Shown piece by piece: positions 44,576 to 56,269 of a DNA stretch of 64,000 nt. This DNA is from Crambe crambe (lineage: Eukaryota; Porifera; Demospongiae; Poecilosclerida; Crambeidae): NCBI GenBank assembly GCA_963924555.1, contig OZ004592.1, forward strand, positions 6,944,001-7,008,000, in the 5' to 3' direction. Under the pieces are notes generated by a model, which saw nothing but the letters and a program-made list of their open reading frames with translations, had not been told where the DNA came from and did no database searches. Both the position numbers and the translations under genes were made by a program. Position 1 is the first letter of the stretch. Each line of letters begins with the position of its first letter.

Positions 44576-45375
44576 TTATAATTTGCTAGTCAGCATTGTT
44601 GCTGCTTCTCTGGTAAGAGGAATTTCAGAATAAGTCAACAGGAAAGAGTCTTCCCCTTGTAGTGTGCTGGATGTGAGGGTAGCCCTTTGGAGTGACGCGT
44701 CGGGTACTTTATTTAGAGCCATGCAAGAGATTATCAAACACAAATAAGCAGTGAGGCCCCATATGAAATGCACTTTCCCAGTCTTTGACTCAGTGAAGAA
44801 ATATTTGAAGTCAAATAGCTGAATCCTTTCTCTGGTGGGGGCTTCATCTATGAAGAATTGTAAGGGGACCCAATAAAAACAGTCCACTTCGTTTGGGTTT
44901 GGGAGCAAGTTGAGTTGATCTGGTGTCACCTTGGTGGTAGCAACTACTGGACTCAACATCATCCTACCAGTGATAGAAGCATATCGAGGAAGAGTGCACA
45001 CTACTTCCACCTGTTCTTGTCTCAAATCTACCTCTTCATGCGCTTCTCTGAGAGCTGTCTCCACAAAGGATCTGTCACTCTCTTCCTTTCTCCCTCCTGG
45101 TAGGCATGCATGACCTAATAACAAAGACCAGGTAGTAATCACTTCTCCCTATAAACATAGAACACACCTTTAAAAGAGTTGAGATTTTCAGATCTTTTTG
45201 TAAGGAGGACATGTGGTTTGTTGTCCTGGTAGCTGATAAGAAAGAGCACAGCTGATTCTCTGTACAACTGGTTCCCATCTTTGATGGGTTCTGAACGAGT
45301 ATATTCTGTCCCTGGCAAAAACCAACCCCTGCTTTCCAAGTACTGAAAATTCTCCTTCACTTGAGCTAGAGCCAT
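44576..45375 (-). CDS. NUDT7: Peroxisomal CoA diphosphatase, Nudix (NUDT7-like)
   Basis: NUDT7-type enzymes hydrolyse CoA and acyl-CoA to phosphopantetheine forms and 3',5'-ADP in peroxisomes. Two exons (45168-45375 and 44576-45114) join in frame as NSFKG/HACLPGG. The CoA-pyrophosphatase block LLTKRSENLNSF leads to the Nudix box GGRKEESDRSFVETALREAH followed by EEVDL. The RE..EE metal-binding core is intact; the last position is Asp where Gly is usual. The C-terminus is TSKL, so the final SKL is a classical peroxisomal targeting signal (PTS1). That, and the position of the CoA motif, favour NUDT7 over NUDT8. The start MALAQVKENFQYLE is the first ATG after the upstream stops. It is head-to-head with TMEM128 at 60 bp. 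Length is about 245 residues, as expected. Confidence 0.88.
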
Positions 45376-45435
45376 TGCAGTAATGGGTGGGGCTAGATTC
45401 CAATTAAAGCACACTAATAAATAAACTTGTCAATC
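45376..45435. promoter_or_regulatory. Divergent promoter region, NUDT7-like / TMEM128
   Basis: 60 bp between start codons. The TMEM128 start codon lies in CAATCATGGCGGGG, which fits a YY1-type initiator (ATGGCGG) overlapping the translation start. Confidence 0.4.
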
Positions 45436-46015
45436 ATGGCGGGGGAATTGAGGCAGAGGGCCAATAACAAGCAGCAAAATAAGAATGGCGAAAACATGGC
45501 ACCAGAAGAGCATAAAGTGTCTATCAGACGTGGGCCTAGAATCAAGATGGAGTGGGACAGTCTGTTTTGGATATTAGCTTCCTTTGCTCTTCTCTACTTC
45601 TTAAATTTTGCCTCAAATATCCTCTTCAATTCAGATGTGAAAAGGTGGGTTTCTCTAAAAGAAAACCTGACTTCAGATTCTATCTTTTAACTGCAGAGAA
45701 TGGCTGATTGTGAGCATAGTACTTATAGGTGTGAGCATAGGTTGCTTGGTGTACTCTGTGTGGACCCATCCCAAACTCTCAGCCACAAATTGGAAGACAG
45801 AAGCCCCAAAACTCATTGCAGTGGCCACAATCACTATCCTGTGTGGAAGTATCAGGTATGCTACCGCAAGATCAGTCAGTGTTCACTAATCACCATGGAA
45901 ATGTAATTGCAGTTTGTGTGTGGCAGTCTGGCCAGTGTGGGGCTACTGGGTGTTACTAATCATGCCCACTTTGAGTATGGGTTTCATCTCCACTATCAGT
46001 CTCTTCAACTTGTGA
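45436..46015 (+). CDS. TMEM128: TMEM128 homologue, four-pass membrane protein
   Basis: A small membrane protein of unknown function. Three exons (45436-45644, 45697-45855, 45913-46015) encode about 157 residues, near the vertebrate length. The N-terminal 45 residues are polar. Then come four hydrophobic segments: SLFWILASFALLYFLNFAS, WLIVSIVLIGVSIGCLVYSV, PKLIAVATITILCGSISLCV and LLIMPTLSMGFISTISLFNL. FWILAS and the AVWPVWGYW element at the start of TM4 parallel the vertebrate FWILAS and ALWHVW. The last exon is only correct when spliced (CAG/TTTGTGTG); unspliced reading gives a stop soon after. The start ATG is the first after the NUDT7 promoter. Confidence 0.85.
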
Positions 46016-46385
46016 TCAACTCAGTCCTCTCCTCATCCATATCATGTCATACAGCATCACATGTGATATATACCCCTCAATAATTACTACAGTGGAGTGG
46101 AACCTAAAAATAATCAACACATTTGGGACCTAGTCTGGCACAGCCAGCCAACCCTGAGCGTGTGAGGGCTAGGCTTGGGACCCAGCCTTTTAGATTGTCC
46201 TTTGTTGAGAGGTTTGTCCTCTTTAGGACTCCACTATAATGCTCAGTCACCACCATTTTTAGTTTTTGTTGTTTTTGCTAGGCATAAGAATTATTGCTAA
46301 TTGAACTCAAGGACATAATACAAAAGAGGAGTTGCAGTTTAGGTTGAGGCATTAGTTTCTATATTGATCACGCTTTGGGGGGTTT
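46016..46385. other. Spacer between TMEM128 and ZRANB1 3' ends
   Basis: 370 bp between convergent stops, the longest such gap among the compact pairs. No gene or repeat recognised; it presumably holds both 3' UTRs. Confidence 0.5.
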
Positions 46386-49300
46386 CTAATGATCTGAACC
46401 AGAGTCTGAATAAGTGGAGGAAGGGGTACCAGCTGCTTCCCTTCGTTTCTCCATTTTCCGGAACCTGTCCAACCACTGGTCTACCAGTGAGACCACCAAC
46501 TGATGCTGACTACCCACTCCCTGTTTAGCTGTCAGCACTCCAAGTCTAGTCAAATGACAGTTGCAGTATTCACTCAACAGTCGTTCCTCACAGCCAATCT
46601 AAACGACATACAATAATTAGTGATCTGATTAAAGGGGTCTAAACATTGATTGACTGACCTCTTGCTCACTCAAGTAATGGATGCAGAGCAACCTCCCTTC
46701 ACTGTCCACTAGTGGTAGATAAGTCACATGACTTGGCTGGCTAGTCTGATTGGAGCACCTTCCCATCCCAGGCTGAGGAGATGCAATGGCCACCAGAGCA
46801 GAGAAGTGGCCTCGAGTATAAGCCAGGGCTATGGGAGTCTTCCAACAGAAACTGGAATTCCACAAAAGTGGCAGGTACACACCTTAAGATAAAAGAAAGT
46901 CGTTTATTAGTAGGGACTGACACATTATGCTTTTTTGCTTCCCTATTATTCTATTCTTTAATTCCAGCTGTATAAAGTCATTATTCTTTTTTTACTGACC
47001 TATTATTCTTTAATTATGCTCGTACCTGATGTCATGTGTATTGAAAGACTACATAAATAGCTATTAGCAGACAAGTTTGGTCAAGCTAGTGTAGGCACAC
47101 ATAATAAATACATTCAAGATCAACCATGTAGTTCACTTTCGATATACCAAAACTATGCTGGCAGAATGTGCCAGTCCCTATTTATTACATGTGTGGAGAA
47201 CTTGCTAATGTAACGTATACCTTCAAAATTGGCAAAACCCAAGTTTTCTCCACGATAGTTTTTGACTACTCTGACTCCATACACGATGATGGGGCGTCTT
47301 AGAATGTGGGCTAAAGTGAAGACATGGATCTGCTCCAAGGACTTGCCTGTCTGGTCCGCTAGGGCAACTACTGCACCCCAGTCCTGCTTCAGCTGGTCCT
47401 CGTCCAACACAAATCCCTGTGACTGGGACAATCGCTGCTCTGAATCCTTCCAACGCTCATAAAAACTGAAATATTATGTGCAATGTATAGATATGTAATC
47501 ATGTACTGTACTACGGTTTCCTCACTCCAAGTACAGATTAACTTGTGGAAAGCAACTTACCTAGAGGATGCATCATTTAGACTATCTGCCATGGCTCTAC
47601 GGAGAGTGGACTCACGGTCCACCACACCCCAAGTGGCCTGTAGGACAGAATCCAGTAGGCAGTCTCCAGCAGTCCTGTTCCACAAGGGGTAGAGTTTGCT
47701 GCCTAGATCCTCCACCAGCTCTGTACTCCAGTTGATACTGGCTAGCTCCAACTCCAATTCTGAAAGAGGAATAATATAAAGTCAAACAAAAACTTTAATT
47801 AGGCTCTGGATCTTGACCTTTACTGATATCTTTGTCAATAATCTCATCCAACACTCGTTTATGGACTGCTGAACAAAATCGGCGAATGTCTGCAAAAGAA
47901 TAATTATATTGTCACTTGCACTACACAACTGTATAATTATACCTACCTGCTGGCAAAATAAAGGTGGTCATTTGAGTGAAGAAGTAGCAGGCCCAATCTC
48001 CTTTGTGCTGTTGTAGAGAGAGGCTGACTTCCTCCCTGATGCTGGCTGCTAGGTCAAGGTTCGATTCTGATGGGAGACGTTTACGAGCATCAGAAGGAGC
48101 TGGCGTTAGAAGTAAGCTGAGTAACTCAGACCGCTGGAACCTAATGATCAAAGAACAATACTAATTATGATTGGCTTGTTCCATAAGATATGCATACCTG
48201 ATGGCTAAATGGACAAGTGTGCTGCCCACAGTAAACACAGAGGGCTGACCCAAGACAAGGCATTCGTCCTTGGTCAGTTGCCTAGCACGATCACCATCTT
48301 GTCTCAAATAGGCCTTCAATGCTGACTCATCATCATTGATAATACCAAGACAGGCATTAAGAAAGAGCCAATCTGATGTGGAGAGGGTATTTCTTATCTG
48401 TCTCACCTGAATTAACAACAGTATAGACTCAACTACTTGATGATTAATTCTTATCGTGCCTGTCTGGCTGGCTAATACATAACTGAAAAGCATTTAGTAA
48501 TTAACGCCTAAGACAACCAACCATACTTTACTTCACCTCATTTGTGTCACTCTTCAAATGGATCTGCCGCGACAGAGCATTGTAGCGATCAGCTCCAAAA
48601 GAGATCTGACGATCTCTAACAGAACTGGATCCAGATTCTGTTTGAGTGTCCTTGACAGGATGCATATTGGAACCAGATTGTGGTTCATTAGCATTGGAAC
48701 CGAACCCTGTCTCAACCTGCTTATCATTGGAATTGGAATGGGTTGCACACGTGTCATTGGAGTTGAAATGTGCTCGTGAGATGCTAGGGGATGTAGTTGA
48801 AGCTAGGTGAGATGATGGAGCTGGAGTTGATTGGGGTGCAGAGAGATGAGGAGTGGGTGGGTGGAGGTGACCCGATGACCTGCTATGAAGTGAGTGAGGT
48901 GAGGATGGGGGAGGGGTGGTAGGGGCTGCATCTTCTACTGCACCAAGAGGAGGAGTAGGGGTGCGTACCTTGGGGCCTGAGCACATTGTGCACTTGATAG
49001 CTCGTGGCCAGTTCTCATAAGTACAACGTTGACATTTCCACTTCTTTTTATTGTCACCATTAACTCCTTGTCCCCCACGACGACCAGTCTTCTTTGTGGA
49101 ATGGAGAGGTGTGTCACATGGTCCGCTGCCACTGCCACTCACAACAGCTCCACCCACTGCCCCCACCCCACTTGCATAGCAGAGGATGGATTCAGTGGAG
49201 CGTACAGGAATTCGATCCACTTCATTTCTTACGGGAGAGTCATTACGAGTCATCCTAGTCCGTACAGCCCCACACATGGTACATTTGCCAGTGTTGGGCC

Positions 49301-49640
49301 AGTTGACATAAGTACAGGTGGAACAGGTCCACTTTCCTTTGGTTTTGCACTTGCTGGGTCCTTTGTGTATCTGCTGTGCAGTATTTCCATGTAAGGGGTC
49401 CGTTGTGGAGCACGGTGTGACCTCGAAACCTTTGCCACCAGCAGGAAGAGAAGCACCCACTCCTGAAGGACCCAACTTTGACCAGCCTGGGTTCTGCTGC
49501 CTATACTTGGCCACTGGAATTCTGGGAATAACATCATCACTTGGTTTCAAAGAACCACAGAGGATGCACTTGGAACAGGAAGGCCAATTGTTGTAGGTGC
49601 AAGTAGGGCAAGCCCATTTGCTCGATAAAGTCATAGCCAT
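46386..49640 (-). CDS. ZRANB1: TRABID/ZRANB1 OTU deubiquitinase
   Basis: Cleaves K29- and K33-linked (and K63) ubiquitin chains; implicated in Wnt signalling. A first exon of about 1.1 kb holds three Npl4-type zinc fingers: KWACPTCTYNNWPSCSKCIL, KWTCSTCTYVNWPNTGKCTM and KWKCQRCTYENWPRAIKCTM. A long Ser/Pro/Asn-rich linker and an ankyrin-type ubiquitin-binding region (LFLNACLGIINDDESALKAY) follow. The OTU domain has the catalytic Cys in NRTAGDCLLDSVLQATWG, then SLEQIHVFTLAHILRRPIIV, YLPLLWNSSFCWKTPIALAY and the catalytic His in YTRGHFSALVAI. C-terminal residues RRREAA...SGSDH correspond to the acidic end of the vertebrate protein. All catalytic elements are intact. At roughly 800 residues it is longer than human ZRANB1 because of the linker after the third finger. 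Divergent from WDR91 by 294 bp. Confidence 0.95.
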
Positions 49641-49934
49641 TTCACTATACTACCTGTCTAAAGATGCAAGACAGTTAGCTAGACACGATAAGTTTCAATC
49701 CTTATATCACTCCAGGTATTGCCTGGCCACGCGTACTGCCACAGCTTCTTTTCTCACCACAATTTCTCCGGGGTCTTGACGTCAATATCCCCTTCCGCAA
49801 CCAATAAACAAATTACAAAATTTCCAGGAACGCATTGTTTATTTCGTATAAATAGGAAACCATATGACATGCATGTGACATGTACGTACATGTACGGCTT
49901 CGTTGCAGATTTGTGATCGATCTTGTGTAAGAGG
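49641..49934. promoter_or_regulatory. Divergent promoter region, ZRANB1 / WDR91
   Basis: 294 bp between start codons, including an ACCAATAA-type CCAAT box near 49800 and the alternating ACATGTACGTACATGTACG near 49878. No experimental site is implied. Confidence 0.4.
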
Positions 49935-52844
49935 ATGGCCTCTGCAGCTGGAGCTTTGGATGAAGCAATAAAGGAGTACCTGGTGTACAGGGGATTTACA
50001 AACACCCTCAAGCAATTTGAGCTGGAGAAGAGAGATGACAAAGACAAGGGATTTCGAGTATGGTGCTGCAGCATGTCAAATATTTTAATATCTACTACTG
50101 TTCTTACTACAGGTTAATAGGATAGTGGACCACATAGTACAGTGTATCAATCGATCAGACTTTACAAGTTTGCAAAATTTTTGGGTGTATCTCAATAAGC
50201 GTTTCTTTAGCCGACTCAACAACGATTCCCTTCTGACTGTGTATCGATTAGAGACAAGTATTCTCAGACTGTTCTTGGTCTATGCTACACGACAAGGAAA
50301 GCAAGATGTAGTCAAGGACTTCTTTGTAACGATGGCAGATGCTCTCCAAGACAAGAAGGAGTGGAAAGATTGGTTTGGTATGTGAACCTGTAGCACTTGT
50401 AATCTGGTTACTTGCATGGTAACTATTTTATCCGTGATCTATATAGCATTGCCATTTTCCAAGAACCCAGAACAGCACTCTTCGTTCAAACTCTACTTCA
50501 GCAAGGAGTGGGCAGATGCTTTCTTTGTCACTCTTCACAACTTTTTCAGCACACTTTTTGCCTGTCTCCCTCTACCAGCACTCCTCAGTTTCGAGGCTGA
50601 GCACCAAAAGATGCAAGTTCTCTCCACAGAGAACCAACACCTCCAGGTCCATCTTGCCAGCACCAGACAGTCTCTGGCTGATGCAGAGTCCAATGTGCAA
50701 AGACTGGAGGAGAAAGTGGCTCAACAAGAGGCCAAACTAGCACAACAGGTGGCCAGTCAGGCAGCAAAGAGGAGGTAACTGTTTCCACATTGATGTAGTC
50801 AAGTGCTGTGTGTCTATAGGCACTGAAGGCTTGGGGTGTCAACAGTGATACTGTATTGAATGTGGTTTGTTTGAAATGAATATGATACATCTCTGTCTTT
50901 TCAGCTCTTCTGTGGGTAGGATGAGCAAGCCAGCCAGTAAAGGGGTGCCTGCTTGGAAAAAGACAGCTTCACCCAAGAGACCTATATCTAAAGCAGCTTC
51001 ATTGGAAGGCCGATCTGAAAAGGCAGAGTTTTCAGACCTTAGCAAGCAGATAAGTGAACCCGACAAGTATCAGGTGCATATTGAGTCATGGAGACTAGCA
51101 TGTATGATTAACATAGTGTATGGTTGTACAGGACTCAGAGGACAGCATGGCAAAGAAGAAAGATGAGAATCCAACTGATGTGTCAGACCTTGATATTGTC
51201 TCTCCTGGTATGATACAGTTGGTATCAGGGAATCAAAACATTTATCTTTTGTGCTCTTGTAGTTTCTATCATTGGTGTTAATGATGAAAACCACGTCAAA
51301 CCATTTCCAGGTAAATTGCTTTTGCTGTGATGGGATGCAGTTAATAATACTTAATAATTGCAGGGACTAGTGGTTCTACCCCCTTTTTCCCACTGAAATA
51401 TCAGACATACAAAGGGCACTCGGCTCCCATCACTCACTGCAAGTTCTCACCCAATGCAAATCACATTGCCACGGCTGATACAGATGGAGTCTTGAGGTCA
51501 GTTGGTATGATACAGGGGACAATGGATTTATACTCTTGAATAACTAACTCCCTTAGACTGTGGGACACAGATTCCTTGAACACACTTGCCACTGTGGAGT
51601 TGAAGCCATCATTACTCTCCTTGGATTGGGCACCTCAGTCTGACAACCTTGTGCTGATTGGCTCGGGAAATGGCACGGTCCAGTTATTTGAATGTACTTC
51701 AAACAGATATCACTGGTCAATCAGCAGTGAGCAACAGTATCCAAAGTAAGAAGGAAAAAAAGAAAAAGAAAAACGTGTTATGATAAAAACATCTCTTTCT
51801 TGCAGAATTCTCTCCATTGCTTGTAGTACTAGCAGCTCTACATTTGCTTTTTCAGCTGCAGCCAGCACAGGAACTCCACCCCACTCCTCCTACCTCAACC
51901 GTTCCTATGGTCTGACCTCCCCTGGCCTCCCCTCGTCACGCTATGTGCCGAGTGAGTTGACTAACATGCGACAGACCTCTAGCAATGCAATGCAGCAGCC
52001 TCATGAAGTCTACCCTGGTGCTGTCTACATTTACGACCTCAAGACACAACGACAGAAGGTTTGCTAGTATTGAGTTATGTTTGGGAAAGAGGGACTATTC
52101 AGGCAGTAACTGACGAGGGAGTATTTATTTCTCTTTGCAGTGTTCTCTGCCCCTTTCACCCAACCCTGTGGCCATCAACTGCATGGCCTTTAACCACAAC
52201 AGTAACCTTCTTGTCACTGGAGCTAGTGATGGCATGATACGTCTGTTTGGTGAGCTTCTATTCTTGTACTCTCCCTGTATATGTGCAAATTAATATTGTG
52301 ACTCTACAGATGTGGCACAGCAGGAATATCTGTATGGCTGGAGAGCTCACGATTACTCTGATGTATTCAATGTACAGTTTAGTTCTGATGAGACATCAGT
52401 GTACAGTATGGGTTGTGACCATCGCTTCTGTCAGTGGAGCATCAATAGAACAGGGGACATGTTAGCAGAGTTCAAAATTCACGAAAAAGCCTGTCAGCCA
52501 ACAGATGGTAAACTGAAAGGGCAATATTACCCCAACACTCCACAGGGAAATCTCTTTGCCTTCGATAATGAAGACAAGTTCGTTCTTACATGTGCACCAG
52601 ATCAAGCAATAGTGTACCAGGTGAGACCCTCTATTAAAAGGCTCAAAGAAATCTACCAATCTACATGCTTTATGTACAGGTCAATAAAGATGGGAATCTC
52701 CACAAGACACTGAGCATTACTGGTCATGCTGGCCCTGTGACGTGTGTGGACTGGCTCCACGCCCGCAGGAGTGTCAGCACCTGTGTCACTGGTTCACTGG
52801 ACACTACCGTCAAGATCACCAACTTACTCAAAACCACTGAGTAG
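49935..52844 (+). CDS. WDR91: WDR91, Rab7 effector on endosomes
   Basis: WDR91 inhibits the Rab7-associated PI3-kinase complex and promotes early-to-late endosome conversion. The start [20 protein letters not shown] carries the LisH-like helix, followed by [18 protein letters not shown]. Next comes the helical region ([44 protein letters not shown]), a coiled coil (about residues 190-240: [20 protein letters not shown]), and a Ser/Lys-rich linker. The C-terminal WD40 propeller has [80 protein letters not shown], and the end [19 protein letters not shown]. About 12 exons with introns mostly under 110 bp. Length is close to the vertebrate protein. The stop is 87 bp from the convergent PEBP gene 1. 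Confidence 0.93.
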
Positions 52845-52931
52845 CCACACCTCCTCCAGGTTAACAGTTAATGACTTGTTTGTATTAGTTTTTAAACAAA
52901 TAAATTCAGATTTACTTTCTTCCAATAATAA

Positions 52932-53927
52932 TCACATTATGCTACCACCAAGTTTCTTGTAGAGTTCAGGGACATATTCATCCCACTCGGACAGAAAGTA
53001 ATTTCCAGCCACAGGGTCGCCAAGGTTGTATTTGGCTGCAATAGCACTAGCTTTGGTGGAAGTGCGGCCAGCTGGTGTAAATCCACGTATTGGGTCCGTG
53101 TAGGTGATGCGTCCTGGTTGCTTGTACACTGTATTATGTAATGGGTCATAATTGTGTATCACAAACTCCTTAAAGTTGATATCGTACCTAAAAAAACGAA
53201 TCTGTGCACACCAGTTCCCTTAGGACAGCCAGCTCCGATGTATGTCTCCACCTCCTCTCCTTTAGCTACGTCACAACCAGGAATATTCACTACCAACCAG
53301 TGACGGTACTCCCTGAACTTGGGGTCAGCTCGACTGGGTGCATCTGGGTCTACAGATACATCCATACTTAGTACAGCACAGTAGAGAGCAAGTACTATTG
53401 ACACACCCACCAGTTAAGATTAGTGTGTAGAAGGCACCATCTTCAGTTGGATAACTGATGTCCTTGGGAGGATCTTGTACCTACAACGACATCACATCAA
53501 GGTTATTACAAAGCAATCATTACATGTCACACCTGAGTGGGGGTCAAGGTATTCCCAAAATCCAGGTCTCCTGCAGGATATGATACCTATAGAGTATGAC
53601 CAGTCAATTGATGGAGAAGATGGTGTTCACATGTCAGACCTTGGCAGCATGAAGGGGAGGTGTGGTAATCACATCAGGAACCACACCATCTTGAGAGAAT
53701 TTTGCCTCCACAGAAGTTTCAGTGGACAGCTGCCTGTAGCCATGTTGCCTGAAGGGCAAAGGATGGAAACTAGAGGTGGTTCCCGAGGAAAATTTGAAGG
53801 CCAAGGGGAAAGGAGAGTTGCTACTGCATCTCAGTGAACACGCTGCTGCAGGATAAGAAAATCTCACCGACTTCCCATTGACTAAAGGGGTTAATCTCGT
53901 GAAAAATCTGAACAGTCTTCCAGCCAT
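52932..53927 (-). CDS. PEBP family protein 1 (RKIP-like), N-terminal extension
   Basis: PEBP/RKIP proteins bind anionic phospholipid head groups; vertebrate RKIP inhibits Raf. Five exons: leader (53631-53927), [38 protein letters not shown], then [20 protein letters not shown] (53159 region), and the last exon (52932-about 53137). The two PEBP signature blocks are [10 protein letters not shown] and [17 protein letters not shown]. Before the PEBP core is an extension of about 75 residues ([18 protein letters not shown] ... YRQLSTETS), rich in Arg, Phe and Ser with no acidic residue until ETS, as expected for a mitochondrial presequence (inferred). The last exon differs from the other four copies ([18 protein letters not shown]), which marks it as the original parent of the duplicated block. 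A GCGCATGCGC palindrome lies 41 bp upstream of the start. Confidence 0.88.
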
Positions 53928-53967
53928 GGTGAATGATCAAAAGAAACTGCTTCCGTTGAGCCGCACC

Positions 53968-53977
53968 GCGCATGCGC
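53968..53977. promoter_or_regulatory. NRF1-like palindrome upstream of PEBP 1
   Basis: GCGCATGCGC, a perfect match to the core of the NRF1 consensus, 41 bp upstream of the PEBP 1 start codon. Confidence 0.5.
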
Positions 53978-54076
53978 AGATGGATTTAAAGATGGATTTA
54001 ACGTTTTGCATATGCCCTTTGGGCTTTACATGGCTTGATTGATTGATTGATAAAGTATTTTTGTCCATACGAAATT

Positions 54077-55046
54077 TTAACCAATTTTCTCATAGAGTTT
54101 AGGGACATAGTCGTCCCACTCAGCCTGATAGTAATTTCCAGCCACAGGGTTGCCAAGGTTGTATTTGGCAGCAACATCACTGGCTTTGGTGCCTCCTCGG
54201 TTTTCTGTAGAAAGTCCCAACTTGGGATCTGTGTAAGTGATGCGTCCTGGCTGCTTATACACTGCAGATGAACAGCATCACTGTACCTATTCTATCTTTG
54301 GTAACTATCTCACCTAAGTAAACATATCGATGTAGGCCAGTCCCCTCAGGGGGCCCAGAGCCAATGTAAGCAGCTACTTCTTCCCCCTTAGCTACATCAC
54401 TTCCAGGAATATTCACCACCAACCAGTGTCTCCACTCCCTAAACTTTGGGTCAGCTCGACTGGGTGCATCTGGGTCTAATAAGTAGTCGGCCACTCATAC
54501 CCCATATGTCCTAAATGTATTTATACCAGTCATGATGATTGTGTAAAAGGCTCCATTCTCTGCAGGATAACTGATTTCTTTTGGAGGATCCTGGACCTAT
54601 AAACATGTATCACATCAGTAATTTTTTTTTGAGTGAACTGACTCTGAAAACACTCACCTGAGTAGGTGTCATGACATTCCCAAAGTCCAACTGGCCTGCA
54701 GGATACACAACCTATGGGGAAAATGGATTTTTACTAGCCAAGTATTGAAGAGCTGAACATATCGAGGTAATATTACACAGCTATAAACCTTAGCTGCATG
54801 CTGTGGAGCTTTGTTGATGACATCGGGAACCACACCATCCTTGGAAAACTTTTCCTCCACTGACAATTGAGTGGACAGCTTTCTGCTCAGTGAAGGTGCC
54901 ACACTTCCTGAAATGCTGCATCTTGCTGCTACACTCAAAGAGAGCAGAGGTGTCTTGTTTCCAGTGAGCAAAGGAGACCTGACTGACTTCACCAGGAGTT
55001 GGGGAAGTATATTGTAGCAAGTCTTGGAACAACACAACCTAGACAT
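54077..55046 (-). CDS. PEBP family protein 2, mitochondrial-type leader
   Basis: Same five-exon plan. The leader exon (about 54797-55046) encodes [20 protein letters not shown] and continues basic and Ser-rich to [15 protein letters not shown]; the upstream ATG at 55076 ([10 protein letters not shown]) would add ten residues. The core exons carry [74 protein letters not shown] and the end [10 protein letters not shown]. The ligand-pocket blocks are intact. The leader differs from that of genes 1 and 3, so this is an older paralogue rather than a recent copy of gene 1. It is almost identical to gene 4. The stop lies 150 bp upstream of the gene 1 start on the same strand; each gene probably has its own promoter in these short gaps. 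Confidence 0.88.
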
Positions 55047-55149
55047 TCTTTGGATACTTGAAAGGTCAAAGTTCATTTCAATAATAGAATGCACTAGCTC
55101 CATTATAGTAGTATTAAATTTGTTTGTTCTTTCTATCAAAGTCCATAAA

Positions 55150-56133
55150 TTATCCGATTTTCTCATAGAGTTTAGGGACATAGTCGTCCCACTCAGCCTG
55201 ATAGTAATTTCCAGCCACAGGGTTGCCAAGGTTGTATTTGGCTGCAACAGCACTAGCTTTGGTGGAAGTGCGGCCAGCTGGTGTAAATCCACGTATTGGG
55301 TCCGTGTAGGTGATGCGTCCTGGTTGCTTGTACACTGTATTATGTAATGGGTCATAATTGTGTATCACAAACTCCTTAAAGTTGATATCGTACCTAAAAA
55401 AACGAATCTGTGCACACCAGTTCCCTTAGGACAGCCAGCTCCAATGTATGTCTCCACCTCCTCTCCCTTAGCTACGTCACAACCAGGAATATTCACTACC
55501 AACCAGTGACGGTACTCCCTGAACTTGGGGTCAGCTCGACTGGGTGCATCTGGGTCTACAGATACATCCATACTTAGTACAGCACAGTAGAGAGCAAGTA
55601 CTATTGACACACCCACCAGTTAAGATTAGTGTGTAGAAGGCACCATCTTCAGTTGGATAACTGATTTCCTTGGGAGGATCTTGTACCTACAACGACATCA
55701 CATCAAGGTTATTACAAAGCAATCATTACATGTCACACCTGAGTGGGGGTCAAGGTATTCCCAAAATCCAGGTCTCCTGCAGGATATGATACCTATAGAG
55801 TATGACCAGTCAATTGATGGAGAAGATGGTGTTCACATGTCAGACCTTGGCAGCATGAAGGGGAGGTGTGGTAATCACATCAGGAACCACACCATCTTGA
55901 GAGAATTTTGCCTCCACAGAAGTTTCAGTGGACAGCTGCCTGTAGCCATGTTGCCTGAAGGGCAAAGGATGGAAACTAGAGGTGGTTCCCGAGGAAAATT
56001 TGAAGGCCAAGGGGAAAGGAGAGTTGCTACTGCATCTCAGTGAACACGCTGCTGCAGGATAAGAAAATCTCACCGACTTCCCATTGACTAAAGGGGTTAA
56101 TCTCGTGAAAAATCTGAACAGTCTTCCAGCCAT
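55150..56133 (-). CDS. PEBP family protein 3, chimeric copy of gene 1
   Basis: The leader ([18 protein letters not shown]...) and the first four exons are near-identical to gene 1. The last exon begins like gene 1 ([18 protein letters not shown]) but ends like genes 2, 4 and 5 ([20 protein letters not shown], then EKIG). The 3' flank TCCATAAATTATCCGATTTT is that of gene 5. The switch lies at about 55230-55245 (minus-strand codons for AKYNLG). This is the expected product of unequal crossing-over between the last exons of gene 1 and a gene 5-type copy. The open frame is complete, so a functional hybrid is likely. A GCGCATGCGC palindrome is again 41 bp upstream of the start. Confidence 0.88.
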
Positions 56134-56173
56134 GGTGAATGATCAAAAGAAACTGCTTCCGTTGAGCCGCACC

Positions 56174-56183
56174 GCGCATGCGC
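56174..56183. promoter_or_regulatory. NRF1-like palindrome upstream of PEBP 3
   Basis: GCGCATGCGC, duplicated together with gene 3 (equivalent of 53968-53977). Confidence 0.5.
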
Positions 56184-56269
56184 AGATGGATTTGGATTTT
56201 GCATATGCCCTTTGGGCTTTACATTGCTTGATTGATTGATTGATAAAGTATTTTTGTCCATACGAAATT

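Larger units (their letters stand above)
53035..55240. repeat. 2.2-kb segmental duplication, unit 1
   Basis: Nearly identical to 55241-57433. Equivalent positions are offset by 2,206 bp in PEBP 1 against 3, and by 2,193 bp in PEBP 2 against 4, because of a 13-bp indel near 53985/56191. Only a few substitutions were seen (for example TCCGATG/TCCAATG, GATGTCC/GATTTCC). The unit runs from within the last exon of PEBP 1 to the same point of PEBP 3. Confidence 0.9.
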
